From contig OY987231.1 in assembly GCA_963920705.1 (NCBI GenBank), forward strand, positions 6,131,424-6,195,423: a DNA stretch of 64,000 bases, in the 5' to 3' direction. The notes under the pieces are model-generated. The model was not told the DNA's origin. It saw only the letters and a program-made list of their open reading frames with translations, and searched no databases. Positions 1 to 12,093 of the stretch are shown here, one piece after another (position 1 is the stretch's first letter; each line of letters starts with the position of its first letter). A program made the translations under genes and the position numbers. This DNA is from Odiellus spinosus. Its lineage: Eukaryota > Arthropoda > Arachnida > Opiliones > Phalangiidae.

Positions 1-2287
1 TAATAAACATCCCAATGACCAAATATCGGATTTAAAATTGTAGCCATGTTGGTGAATTCTTTCGGGTGACATATAATAAGGTGTACCAACTAAATACGGT
101 AAGACAAAAATTTACTCTATATGATCTGAAACCATTCCAAGGGCTAATTGCGCAATATTTTAAATAGAAAGCAAACCATGTAGTGGGAAACCATTTGCTT
201 CACTCGACTGGCTATCCCGAGGGGCTGACCACTCCCCGTAATCGGTGTACACGCCTGTAGCTTTGACTGTACTAAAGTGATTACGTAACTGACTACGCAT
301 TTAGTACAACCAAAGATTCCGTAATCGCTTAATCAGTGTACAGATTTTAGGGAAGTGGTTAGCCCCTCGTGCTATCCAGATTTAGTGAAGGTGTTGACAA
401 ATTTTACTAGTGTTTCCCAGTGCTCCACTTTACACGAAATTCATTGGTTTGATTTTGTTGTCGTCGCTTAACGCAATGTAACTCTTTCTCCACCGAGTCC
501 CATAGTAAACATTTGGGCCTACACTACCCTACACCCATGTAGAAGTAACAAATTGAAATTAGTGTTCAAGTACATTTAGAAATTTAAATCTTGATACGTG
601 TTTCTTCAGTTTTTATCGTTCTTAGTGTAATTAGTGTTGTTTAAAAGTTTTAACCTAAATATTTTTTTTGTTCTAGCCAACTGTGTTCGCGACAATGAAA
701 ATTCCCCAGGCTACTATCGAGTTGGGTTAAGTAGCGTAACACTTTAGCGCACCACTTTTTAAAAACACTGGCCCATAGGTTCCAGTGTGAAAATATTCTG
801 GTTCGGTGCCAATAGTTTGATTTAGTGAAACTGGGAAAAAGTGTAGCACTTTGCAGCCAATGTTTTCCCACTCATTTGTGTGAAATTAGTGTGAAATTAG
901 TGTAATCTAATCAAAAAACTTTATCTTGGGTAAAATTATCAAAATAGAGATTAAGCCGGAAATTCTGTCTGAATGGGGGAAATAATCAGCGAAAATGGGT
1001 TGTCTTATCTGACTGCGTTTCATTAGCCCTTTATGAGGTTTGTAAACATCGTTCTCGAAGTCGCATTTCGATAACTCTCTTATCGATCTCGAACAGAGAG
1101 AGTTACAGAATTCATCTTTACAATCGACATCGATAAGAAAGGTTTCGAGATCGACATCGACACGAGATCGAGAAAAGTTAGAGAATCGGGTCCCTGGGCC
1201 TGGTACAGTTCCTGTACAGGAACGGAAATAAGCGCAGGATACTGGACATTGTCCGATAAATTTTCCAAATGTCCCATTAATTTTTATTTTCGAGAGGGGG
1301 GGGGGTCTCTGAATATTTGATAATTTTTAATGTCCGATAAATGTGAATATGTGTAACAGTTTACTGGACAAGTGCCCAATAAGAAAATATTCTTATTTCC
1401 GTTCCTGTTCTTGTACCGCTTTGTGGCATACACAATTCAATTACACACCTATGGAATGCGCGGCAGTTGTTTTACTAGAGAAAAACCTTCCTAGACCAAG
1501 ATCACCCAATTTAACTGTGCCGTCAGTTGTCAGGAATACGTTGCTAGGTTTTATATCTTAATTAAAATAAAATAACGTTATATAAGATGAAGCCAATTAT
1601 ATTGGAAAACATAAATGAAATATAACCTCTATGCATGATCCGTTTCAGATGCATATGTTCCAATGCGCTGCATATTTGCGAGAAATATCGCCATATCGTA
1701 TTTTCAGGTATTAGATTTTTCTTGTCTTTAAAACTCTAATTTATATTAGTATTTTAATCGCGATTATATAGGAAAATAGTAAAATATTTCGTAGTACACC
1801 TTTATTATCGACAAAAGGTCACCACCATCCGCTAATTCCAAAATTATATTTAATTCATTTTCTTCTATGAATGATGATAAATATTTAATAACATTGGGGT
1901 GATCCAATTGCTAAAAAATGTAATGGTTTTAAATTTAAATTTTAGCGTAGATGCATTTTTCTAATTACAACAAATTCATACCTGCAAAAGATTGATCTCC
2001 ATCATGCAATCTAATCTAGCTTTAGCGTCTGTCATCTCAAATATCTGTTTCAAGTTTCCTCACGTTTTAATTGAAAGAGTGTTTTTCAATGAAAAGTCTT
2101 ATTAAATTACCTGAACTTTTTTCAAGGCAACTCGGCTGTTGTCTAAGATGCATTTAGTTTTGTATACTACGCTAAATTGACCCTTTCCGATTCTTGATTC
2201 AATTTCGAAATTTTCTAGCTTTGAATATTTAGTTCTTTGAGGCGACATTTGACTTTCCCATTCAATTCCCGCGGTATATTTGTCCAT
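1..2287 (-). CDS. Nek7: NEK6/NEK7-like serine/threonine kinase, N-terminal part of the gene
   Basis: This is a mitotic NIMA-related kinase of the short NEK6/7 type, which in animals acts downstream of NEK9 in spindle assembly. Six coding exons can be read on the minus strand: 2287-2111, 2044-1982, 1910-1800, 1735-1627, 1556-1449 and 89-1, joined by GT-AG introns with matching phases. In order they carry the glycine loop GKGQFSVVY, the ATP-binding lysine in VALKK, the helix [17 protein letters not shown], the hinge LELADGGDL, the catalytic [10 protein letters not shown], the activation segment [13 protein letters not shown] and [11 protein letters not shown], and [13 protein letters not shown] in place of DFG and RFFSSKT are typical of NEK6/7, and the long regulatory tail of other NEKs has no room before the kinase domain. 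The gene runs off the left edge, so the C-lobe is missing. The start chosen is the ATG at 2287; a 5' acceptor (CAG) lies about 15 bases upstream in a probable untranslated leader. NEK6 versus NEK7 cannot be separated. Confidence 0.9.
218..369. mobile_element. 152-bp hAT-like MITE
   Basis: The ends are imperfect terminal inverted repeats: CGAGGGGCTGACCACTCCC on the left and the complement of CGAGGGGCTAACCACTTCCC on the right. The eight bases on each side are GGCTATCC (210-217) and TGCTATCC (370-377), matching at 7 of 8. An 8-bp duplication is the hallmark of hAT transposases. There is no coding capacity, so it must have been mobilised in trans. It lies in a kinase intron. Confidence 0.7.
1217..1407. 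mobile_element. hAT-like MITE, copy A of the CAGGRACGGAAATAAG family
   Basis: The terminal inverted repeats are CAGGAACGGAAATAAG and its exact complement CTTATTTCCGTTCCTG. The flanking octamers TTCCTGTA (1209-1216) and TTCTTGTA (1408-1415) match at 7 of 8. The interior is built from variants of GGACATTGTCCGATAA. A second copy with a perfect duplication lies at 9714-9953 in the neighbouring gene. Terminal CAGG and the 8-bp duplication place the family in the hAT superfamily. Confidence 0.8.
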
Positions 2288-3134
2288 CCTTAACGGTGTA
2301 CCTGAAGCCCCAGAAATAAACGGAACGTATAAACTGACACACCTGTTCAACTAGCAGACGACTATAGGTGACAAAAAAAAAAAATCGGAAGCTGCCAGAG
2401 TTAGAAATAAACACATGGTTTAAATTTTAGTTGGAACAGTTTAAAAATTGAATGCTTGATTCTCATTATATAAATCACAAAGTTTAGTTACTCTTACTTA
2501 ATCATTAATGTAAGTGGGCCTTGACTGGTTAATTGTATTACAAATTAACTTGGACTCTTTTTAAAGGGTTCTATTAAAAAATACTTATTTCTTACCCTGT
2601 TTAAATTTAAATGTTTCGGCGGCGTGAAAAATTAAATCTATAAATTTTAGAGCAATTGATCGAAATAAAATATTTAAAATTAATTTTTTAATTAAGGACG
2701 TTTTTCTTTAAAAAGAGTGCAGGAATGTTTAATATCTACTTTTGCGAAAACTCCCCGAAATGTAATTAAACCCTCCAGTTACGTCATTTTTGTACTAGAA
2801 AATCCACGTGTATGGATTGCGTCATACACATTTCTCGACTCTTCCGGTTTGGAAGCCCAGTAACTTCGGTAAGTTCAGTTGAAAGTTTTAAGTAAATCTT
2901 AGGCATAATTAATATATTTTCAAGTTATTAGATTTAAAATATACATAAATTTTGTATGTTTACAGGTATTTTTTCTAGTAAAGAGTAGAAAGAGCTGTAG
3001 TTTTTGGTTATATGTTGAAATATTAATCATTAAGTAAGCCTTGGCCTTTTTTTTTTCTAAGCAGCCTGTCAACTCAATTCAAGATTTCAACATATTGTCT
3101 CTGGTTAATCTCTGACTCAAAGAACGGTTAAATC
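2288..3134. promoter_or_regulatory. head-to-head intergenic region, probable shared promoter of the NEK and ValRS genes
   Basis: The start codons of the kinase (minus) and the valyl-tRNA synthetase (plus) face each other about 850 bp apart. Around 2775-2850 lie a CRE-like TTACGTCA, an E-box-like CCACGTGT and an ETS-type CTTCCGGTTT, all common in housekeeping promoters. A donor at 2869 (TTCG followed by GTAAGT) and an acceptor at 3061-3064 (CTAAGCAG) suggest a spliced 5' leader for the synthetase. These are motif readings only; no transcription start is visible directly. Confidence 0.45.
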
Positions 3135-6100
3135 ATGGGAGATGTTCAAAATGAAGTCTCCTTAGATGAACATGGTAAACCGAAGAGCGCTGCACAATTA
3201 AAAAAGGAGGCGAAACGATTGGAAAAATTGGAGAAGTTTAAGGAAAAGCAAGAAAAATTGCAAGTTCAGCAAGCTCAGAATCAAAATAAAGTGGTAATCA
3301 ATTAAGAACTACTTCTTTTGTTTGAGATGTAATGACAGATGATTTTTATAGAAAAAGCCAAAAGAAAAGAAGGAGCGAGAAGTAATTGTTTATGACAAGA
3401 ATACAGTACCAGGAGAGAAAAAGGGTAAGGTTGAGTTATGTTAGAATTATGATTGGATATTGAAACAAATTATACAACTTTAAAATACTCTTAGATACAA
3501 GCGGACCAATTCCAGATGCGTATAGTCCAAAGTATGTCGAAGCCGCTTGGAGTTTATGGTGGGAAAAAAGTGGATTTTTTAAACCAGAATACGGGGTATC
3601 TTTGTTTCTTTTGATTTAAACGTTAACAAATATTTTCTTGTCTAACCGAATAAATTTTACAGCGACCAAATGTACTGGAACCGAATAGTAAAGGAAAATT
3701 CGTTATCGTTATCCCACCACCGAACGTAACTGGAAATCTTCATCTCGGTCACGCTCTTACTTGCGCTATCGAAGACGGCGTCACTAGATGGTTCGACATT
3801 GGTCAAATTCCTTTATAAATATTAAATAAATTGAAATCATTGATTATTTAATCAGGAATCGAATGAAAGGAAAAACTACGTTATGGAATCCTGGATGCGA
3901 TCACGCTGGAATTGCAACTCAAGTCGTAGTTGAGAAGAAAATTTGGAGAGAGCAACAAAAAACGAGACACGACCTTGGGAGAGAAAAATTTGTAAATGAA
4001 ATTTGGAAATGGAAAAACGAGTAAGTTTCAGTTACAATTTTAATTCTAGATTATTTTAATTTTTTTCCATTTGATTATAGAAAAGGAGATCGAATCTACG
4101 AACAGTTGAAGCTTATGGGATGTTCTGTTGATTGGGATAGAGAAACATTCACCATGGATCCTGTAAGTAATTAAATGCAAAACTTGTAACAGTTTGTGCA
4201 AAATAGCTTATCATTGAACCAAGGGTGAAACAATTAACTTAAAAATATTCAAAAATTAATTAAATAACTATAAGCTGTAACCAAGAAAAATAAGGGACCA
4301 TCTATTCTTATATCTAATTTCTTCTTTAACTTTCCCCCCCCCCGAGGGACTACTACATAGTCTTATTTTAAACGGAGAAATATAGAGATCCTGTTTGGGA
4401 TGATATATTACCCTTCCATTAGGAATGTCGTTGGAAATGTTTTCCTTCAGATGAGATGCTTATCTAATATGACAATATGACTTAACTTCAATCTTTTTCT
4501 AAGCTTGAAAATTTGATTCATTATTTTATTCCTTCTAAATTTTACATCTCTTCTGTTTCCTCTCTGACATTCTCTTATTATGAGAAAGGGGGCTGAGCTT
4601 GCAACGGGGAATCATGGATTAATCAACCTCACAGGGATAATTCACTCTGGTACGATTTGCTATACTAGTAGTTGAATATGTTTGTTTCAAACATGGCTGT
4701 CAGACATTTTATTTGGCCCCTCAATTTTACCCACTTACCAATACAAATCCGGAAATAAGCCATGAGAGCATCGTCTGCCTTAGAGTTTTTTTCCCCTTCA
4801 ATATTTCACCCCGTGTATCTGTAGCTAGAACCTCCCGTTATAGAGAAAAATTTTGTCACCAGGGTGCGATTCGAACAATCATTTTACCAGAGTGAATTAT
4901 CCCTGTGAGGTTAATTAATCCAGGGGGGAATACTGCTGGTAAATTTCTGGAAAATGCGAAGGGTTTGAACATTTAGTTACAAGGGATTAAAATCCTCAGG
5001 AGATTTTAAATATAAAAGAGAGGTTTAATAATAATACCCAAATTATTTATAATATTCCAAAATAATAATAATTGGAGGAGACAGTCATACTTAAGGTACA
5101 ACGCGCAATGGCAACAGACTAAAAATAGTTAGCAAGACATCCACGACTGGTCTTCATACGGAAATGTTGCGACAAACTCAATTGTTTCTTTGATCAATGT
5201 ATTATACACTAATTGAATCAATATCCATAGACAAAAATATTCTTCGCTGCTAATAATCAAAAAACGGGCAGAGCAAGAGGTGGGGTTTCGGGTTTCCCAC
5301 ATGTGTTTTAAATCGAGCAGACAAACGCATTAGCGGAATGTAGAACCAAGAGGGCAGGAACCATTATAGACTAATTTAGAGTTTAAACTCTTTAATGTTT
5401 AAACGGACGTAAAATAATAACGAATTATTTTTTAGAAAATGAGCGTAGCTGTGACGGAAGCGTTTGTTCGCCTTCATGACGAAGGATTAATATATCGAAG
5501 TAATCGCTTGGTGAATTGGTCGTGCAGTCTTCGTTCCGCTATCTCTGACATTGAAGTGGATAAACTCGAACTAACTGGAAGAACACTAATGAAAGTTCCT
5601 GGGCACGAAGATAAAGTTGAATTTGGAGTTATTGTTTCATTCGCCTACGAGGTCGAAGGCGGTGGTGGTAAGTTTTTTTTTAAACGCGATATTATAGTTA
5701 ATGTTATGGCGCTTTATTTCTTAAATTGTTATACCATATAAAATAATTAAGAACCAATTGATGGCCCTAGGTAACATACAAACGTAGAATTGGGCTGTAG
5801 CACCAAAATCTCGGCATGGTTTTTAGAGTGTATTGGGGAGGTTAGAGGCCAAACGTATCTCTCACGCAAAATCCCCTAGTTTACAGGCGTTCGAAGCGGG
5901 GGGAATTTCTGAAGAGGAGGGGAAAGAAGAGAGGGTCTCAAACCTTAATATTATACCGGGAGGGCCATCTAGCGACATTTTCAGAGAATAATATTTGGGC
6001 GGCAAATTTTAAAAGATTTTGGTTTTCTATTCTATATTTCTGTTCAGTAACAATTTATATTTGTTTGTCTTACTATTAGGTTTGTCTTACTATTAGGGTT

Positions 6101-9100
6101 TTAGTGTTAATATTAAATAATTTAAACAGGGTTCGTACAAACCAGGAAATTTCAGAATAAGATTATTCCAAAAATTGAGGGTAAATTATATTTTGCAAAA
6201 TTAAGGGAATTAGTTTTCCGTTATAAACAGTGGATAAAATTTCTCATTTCTTTAAAACCTGGTAATATCAGGGGAATTTAGCATAAAACCCTGAGTCCCT
6301 GACCCCGAGTCAAGGACTTCCATGAATCCGGGCTTAACAAAAATCACGCTTACACAGTACAGATAGTACTCGAGTTTAAGAAAGCGCCATCTAACTCCAG
6401 ATAGAAATAAATTTAAATTTAACCAAAAATAAATATTAAAAAATATAAGAATATAAGCAGATATACACAAAGAAATTTAGAATACATTTTAATAAATAAA
6501 GGACTTTTTTGTATTATTATATACGTTCAGGTGCTAGGTGTTGGAAGAAACTAGTGTTTAGAGTTTTGTGGGTGGTGCTCCAAACACAAGAGACAACCTG
6601 AAAAACCTTCGGCCTCTAACCTCCCCAATACACTCTAAAAACCATGATGTCGGGTTCCTTCTACACAAACTTATTCCAGGGTTGTCATTGGTTAGGAAAA
6701 ACCTGTAAAAGTGATCAGGGAATTTGAAATTTTGGGCTAAAGATTGGAGAATTTGGAAAATTGGGCTAAGAGGGCTGGAAACAGACTTGGAATTTGAAAT
6801 TAGGCCTAAAATCTTGGAATTTTATTCCTTTAAACGGGTCTGTATCCAAAGACCAAATCTCGGAAATACTTTTTTTTTTCAAGAGAAGCCAGTGATCCCC
6901 TTGCCAATTTTGAGAATGGTTGGGGTGCTCAAATATAATTTGAGATGCTGAGTGCCATATCAAGTCCCTTTATGCTCCCACCAGGTCCCTAAAATACCTA
7001 AAACCCCCTACTATAAAATCGTGATTTGGTCCCTAAATCACCACATTTCTAGTAAATTTGGTTTAAAGTACTGTCAGCCTATAATAAAGAACCCAAATTT
7101 TATGCTAAGTTGAATTCACCCATTTAAATTTCCCGCTTTTATAACTGATTAAGTCAGCGTGATATAATTATAATGAAAAAATTTGATGAAATTAAAGTCA
7201 GATTTATGATAAAATGTTTTTACAAAAAAGAACTACTTTAAAAGTCTTTCTGTGAAATTTAAAGATCTCATTTCCTCTTAAGTTAATTCCTATTTCCTCC
7301 CTATTATAAAATTTTTGGTTCCTATTTCTAGCCTGAAAAATCCCCTATTTCCCTATATTTTTTTCAGATTTTGTTGCGAGCCCTGCAGTGAAGAATTAGC
7401 ACGATTTCCCAAAAAATAATTTGTGTTATTTCATGTTAATTTGTCTTGATCCGTTCAAATTCACTCTAATTCCTGTTAATTTGTGCATTAATTTGTGCGT
7501 ATTTGTACTAATTAACACAATTTGGCATTAATTAACACGAGTCCTGTGACCAAAACGTGCGAATTCTAAGACTGGTTGGGAAGAAAGGGAAATATGTAAT
7601 TTCATTTGTCCTGGAAAATGTCCAAATATTGTTAGGTTAAAATCCGGAAAAGTGATGAAATTTGACATACCAAATTTTCTCGCAAGCATGTTGTTTTCAT
7701 TCTTCTCTTTTAGTTCTCCTTCCTAGAGATACTTTTAAAGCATCCTCTGTTGATTCTTTGGCTGAATGTGATATAGTGCCATATTTTATGATTGTTTGTT
7801 AACTAATTTTGATGCTATAATTGTTCACATTGAGGATTAGAGAAAAACTAACCATTATCTAAAAGCGCCCTTCTAGATGGCGACATCAGCCTTTTAATAA
7901 GTTTACAATAACAATTGTCAAAGTAATTAAAATGCTGTCATTAATACCATTAGATGTAATATCACCCGAAAAACGGGCTAATTTTGAATTTTCCCTCTAG
8001 ATGAACGCGTGATTGTTGCCACGACGCGTATCGAAACTATGTTAGGAGACACGGCTATCGCTGTTCACCCCAATGACGAACGATACAAACATTTGCGTGG
8101 AAAATTTGTTACTCATCCATTCTGCAACCGTCGTCTTCCGATCGTTTGCGACGATTTTGTCGATGTTAACTTTGGAACGGGTAAGATTTCATCCCAATGT
8201 TTCTATACAAAGTTTTCAAATGCTAAGTTTTTTCGTCCCAAATTATCAGACAGTAACCATTGTGTAAGCAATTTGAGATTTAGTATATTTTTTAAGGTTT
8301 AAAACTTTAAAAAAAAAAAAAAAATGTTGTATTTTAGGAATGAATAAATTTTTCCCCTATATTTATCAGGAGCTGTAAAAATAACCCCAGCCCATGATCA
8401 TAATGATTATGAAGTTGGAAAACGACACGATCTTCCTTTCGTCAACATATTAGATGATGACGGGAATATCGCTGAAGGTTGCGGAAAGTTTTCTGTACGT
8501 GATTATTTTCTTCCACTCTGGGTGATTTAAAGTTAACGACGAATTCCTTTAATTAAACTAGGGTATGAAAAGATTCGAAGCTAGAGCGGCTATTTTGGAA
8601 GCTTTGAAGGAAAAAAATCTCTATGTTGAAACTAAGGATAATCCTATGGTCGTTCCAATTTGCAGGTAACACATTTTTTTTTTTCTAAAATAGAAACCCA
8701 GCTTGTTATATCTTACATATGTACCTTTTGCCATAAATATTGTGCTGTAATTGTTCAAGTATGGGACTTAATCATACTAGTACAAGCCGTAATCGTCCAA
8801 GTACAAAATGGGTCCTTTTAAATGATGCACTACTTTAGATTAGACAAATGGGAAAGGGGAGGAGCTTAGTCATTGTCCCCTGATAAATATAATACTGTGT
8901 GTGCTCCTATTCACAGCTGTTATACTTTGAAGGTGAATGATGCGATGAAGGCCAACAATGGGATTCGCGAACCTTAGCACATGGTTCAAGGGTCAATAAA
9001 TTTGTATCATTTAGCTAGTGCAAACCAACCTGTAATCCCCATTCAGTTATAAATATCATTAAATATTATGTTTTAGCCGTTCTAAGGATATTGTTGAACC

Positions 9101-12052
9101 AATGTTGAAGGTTCAATGGTACGTGAACTGCACTGAGATGGCGCAAAAGGCTGTTGATGTGAGTTTAGATTATTTTTTTTGCTGGTAAAATTTTACATAA
9201 CGACTACAATTGTAGTTTAAGTGACTGTCTTACTCTATTCCAAGGCTGTAAAAAGTGGGGAATTGAAGATAATTCCGGACATTCACGAGAAAACGTGGTA
9301 TTACTGGCTCGAGAATATCCGCGATTGGTGCATTTCCCGTCAATTGTGGTGGGGTCATAGAATACCTGCTTATTTCGTTAATATTAAAACTCATGGTGCT
9401 GAACCTGGAAGCGTAAGTTGTTTACTTTGTTACCTAGGCTAGAACCCATTCCAGACAGATAACGTTCCAAGGTAGATTTAGGCTATAAACACCAGATCTC
9501 GCGAATCCTTCCTTCTCTCTCTTAGAGATAGGCTTATAGCGACCCCTGGTGAGGCTTTTTATTCCAGAGATTGGAATTTAGTTTGTATTAAACTTAACAC
9601 AATATTATTTGGAAAATCATTAAAAATTTAACATTTTCCTACTGATTTTTGTATTTAGCTCAGCTTTCAAAATGTCATGAGAAATAGTCTCGTCACCAGT
9701 TTACACTTGGTAGCAGGGACGGAAATAAGCACAAGTCACTGGTCATTTGTCTGATAAATTTTCCAAATGTCCGATAATTTTTTATTTTTAAGAGGGGGTC
9801 ACTGGACAAATGTCCGATAAAAAAAAAGTACTTTTCAATATAAGAAATGTAGCATTGTCCGGTAATTTTGTTAAATGTCCGATAACTTTTGAATTTTAAA
9901 GGGGGGTTACTGGACATTTGTCCAATAAGAAAAATTTCTTATTTCCGTCCCTGCTTGGTAGTAACGAGAACTGAGCTTTTAAGTACTACGGGATTTTACA
10001 GACTATCCAAATTTTGGTATTGAAAAGGCTATCTTCATTGAAAACTTAGCGCAGTCTTCGAAATTTCATAGAAAATAGTATCGTCACCAGTTCTTAAACA
10101 GACTAATTATTTAAATGCTATGAAATTTTACAGACTTACGATCTTAGGCTAGGAAAGGGTAATCTTGATTGGAAAATTAATGTTAAAATATACTAGGTTA
10201 TAGGAATTATTGTTAAAATTATCGGAGAAATTAGCAAGAATGTAAAAGTATGTTTAATAAATGATGACAGTTAAAAAAGTATGTATTTCGGTATAGATCC
10301 ATAAATATTCGTTCTCTGGTTATAAATCAGTTTTTGATGTTACTAAAATTATAATATGGTGTTAAATAGGTAAATCTTATAGGTTTTAGACAATAAATAC
10401 TGGGTAAGTGGAAGAACGGAATCCGAGGCTCTAGAGAAAGCTGCAAAACGATTTGACGTATCCCAAGACCAAATTTCTCTCAAACAAGATGAAGATGTTT
10501 TGGACACTTGGTTTTCATCTGGCTTATTTCCATTCGCGATTCTTGGATGGCCAACACTGGTATTATTTGACATTCGAAATCTTCTTAATACAAACTATTA
10601 ATAAGGCTTTTTACTTTTAGACTGATGATTTGAAGGCCTTTTACCCTGGAACTTTGCTCGAAACTGGCTACGACATCTTATTTTTCTGGGTGGCTAGGAT
10701 GGTCATGTTAGGAACCAAACTAATGGGAAAACTACCCTTTAAAGAAGTAAGTTGAATCAACAGTTCAATTCCTTTTCAGAGCGAATAAATAAGGTTTTTA
10801 TCCTTAATTGTTTCCATTCAACCTATCCCCCTCTACCTATCTCTAAAAAATGATCCAGCCCTTAAATGCTAGTGAAATTGCAACGGTATCTTATTAGTTC
10901 TCACAAAATTATGACTTCCCAACGTTTAGCGACTCTGATGAAAGAGAGCTATAAACTTCCTGTAGGTGACAGAGATCGCAATTCACGAAGTTAAAGCTCG
11001 TTATTTGTTTCATTTAAATTAAGTCTTTCTGACATTCACTAATGCGAATTACGAAGGGACAGTGAGTAATCAAAAATCTTGAAGTTGACAGAGATTGTGA
11101 ATCACGAAGTTGAATCTAACTTATTAGTTCCCATTAAATTTCGTCTCTGTGATGTTCATTAACGTAGAGCGAAAAAGATCTAAAATCTTGTAGGGGACAG
11201 AAATCGTGATTAATGAAGTTGAAGCGCGCTGTATCCTATTAGTTCTGTTAAGTATGGTCGTCAATTCGAATGATGAAGGGTGAAAGAGTGTGAGCTAAAA
11301 TTCTTTATTCTGTTTGAAATGGAACTAGACAACTGCATTGGAAGTACTTATTAGCGGTTTAATTTCATAATTTTATTTAATTTTAAAGGTTTATCTACAT
11401 TCCATCGTTCGAGACGCTCATGGTAGAAAAATGAGTAAATCCTTAGGAAATGTAATTGATCCGATTGACGTCATAAGAGGAATTCCTCTAGAGGTAACGG
11501 ATTATAACTTTATCTTCATTTGTATATTTTAACCCAAAAGTTTTCTCTTTCATAGGATTTGCATAAAAGGCTTATTGACTCTAACTTAGACCCTAATGAA
11601 CTTGAAAAGGCCAAACAAGGTCAAAAAGCTGATTATCCAAATGGCATTCCGGAATGCGGGACGGACGCCTTGAGGTTTGCCTTGTGTTCTTATCTCGGCC
11701 AAGGTCGAGATATCAATCTAGATATATTGCGCGTTGAGGGATATCGTCATTTTTGCAACAAAATATGGAATGCAACGAAATTTGCGTTATTTTCACTGGG
11801 AACAGATTTCAAGCCGAAGGAAAGTTTCGTGGTAAGTGATAAAATTGTAATACAAATACTTATAACTTAAATTGAAATCTTATATTTTTTAAAGCCAACG
11901 GGAACGGAACTAGCTATGGACCGTTGGATTTTAAGCAGATTAAGCGCCGCTGTTGAAGCTTGTAATATCGGATTCGAAACTTACGATTTTCCTCAAGCAA
12001 CAACTGCTTGTTATAATTTTTGGTTGTACGAGCTGTGCGACGTCTATTTGGT

Positions 12053-12093
<41 letters not shown>

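Larger units (their letters stand above)
90..1448 (-). other. large intron of the NEK6/7-like gene
   Basis: This intron separates the activation-segment exon from the exon carrying GTPYYMSPE. Most of it is AT-rich sequence with no coding signal on either strand. It contains two small inverted-repeat transposons, annotated separately at 218-369 and 1217-1407, and a stretch around 595-915 in which ATTAGTGT-like words recur. The open frames inside it have no recognisable protein content. Confidence 0.8.

Noticed and set aside
4713-4895. 60-residue frame inside ValRS intron 6
   Set aside because: It lies across the interior and right arm of an inverted-repeat element and has no protein-like features.
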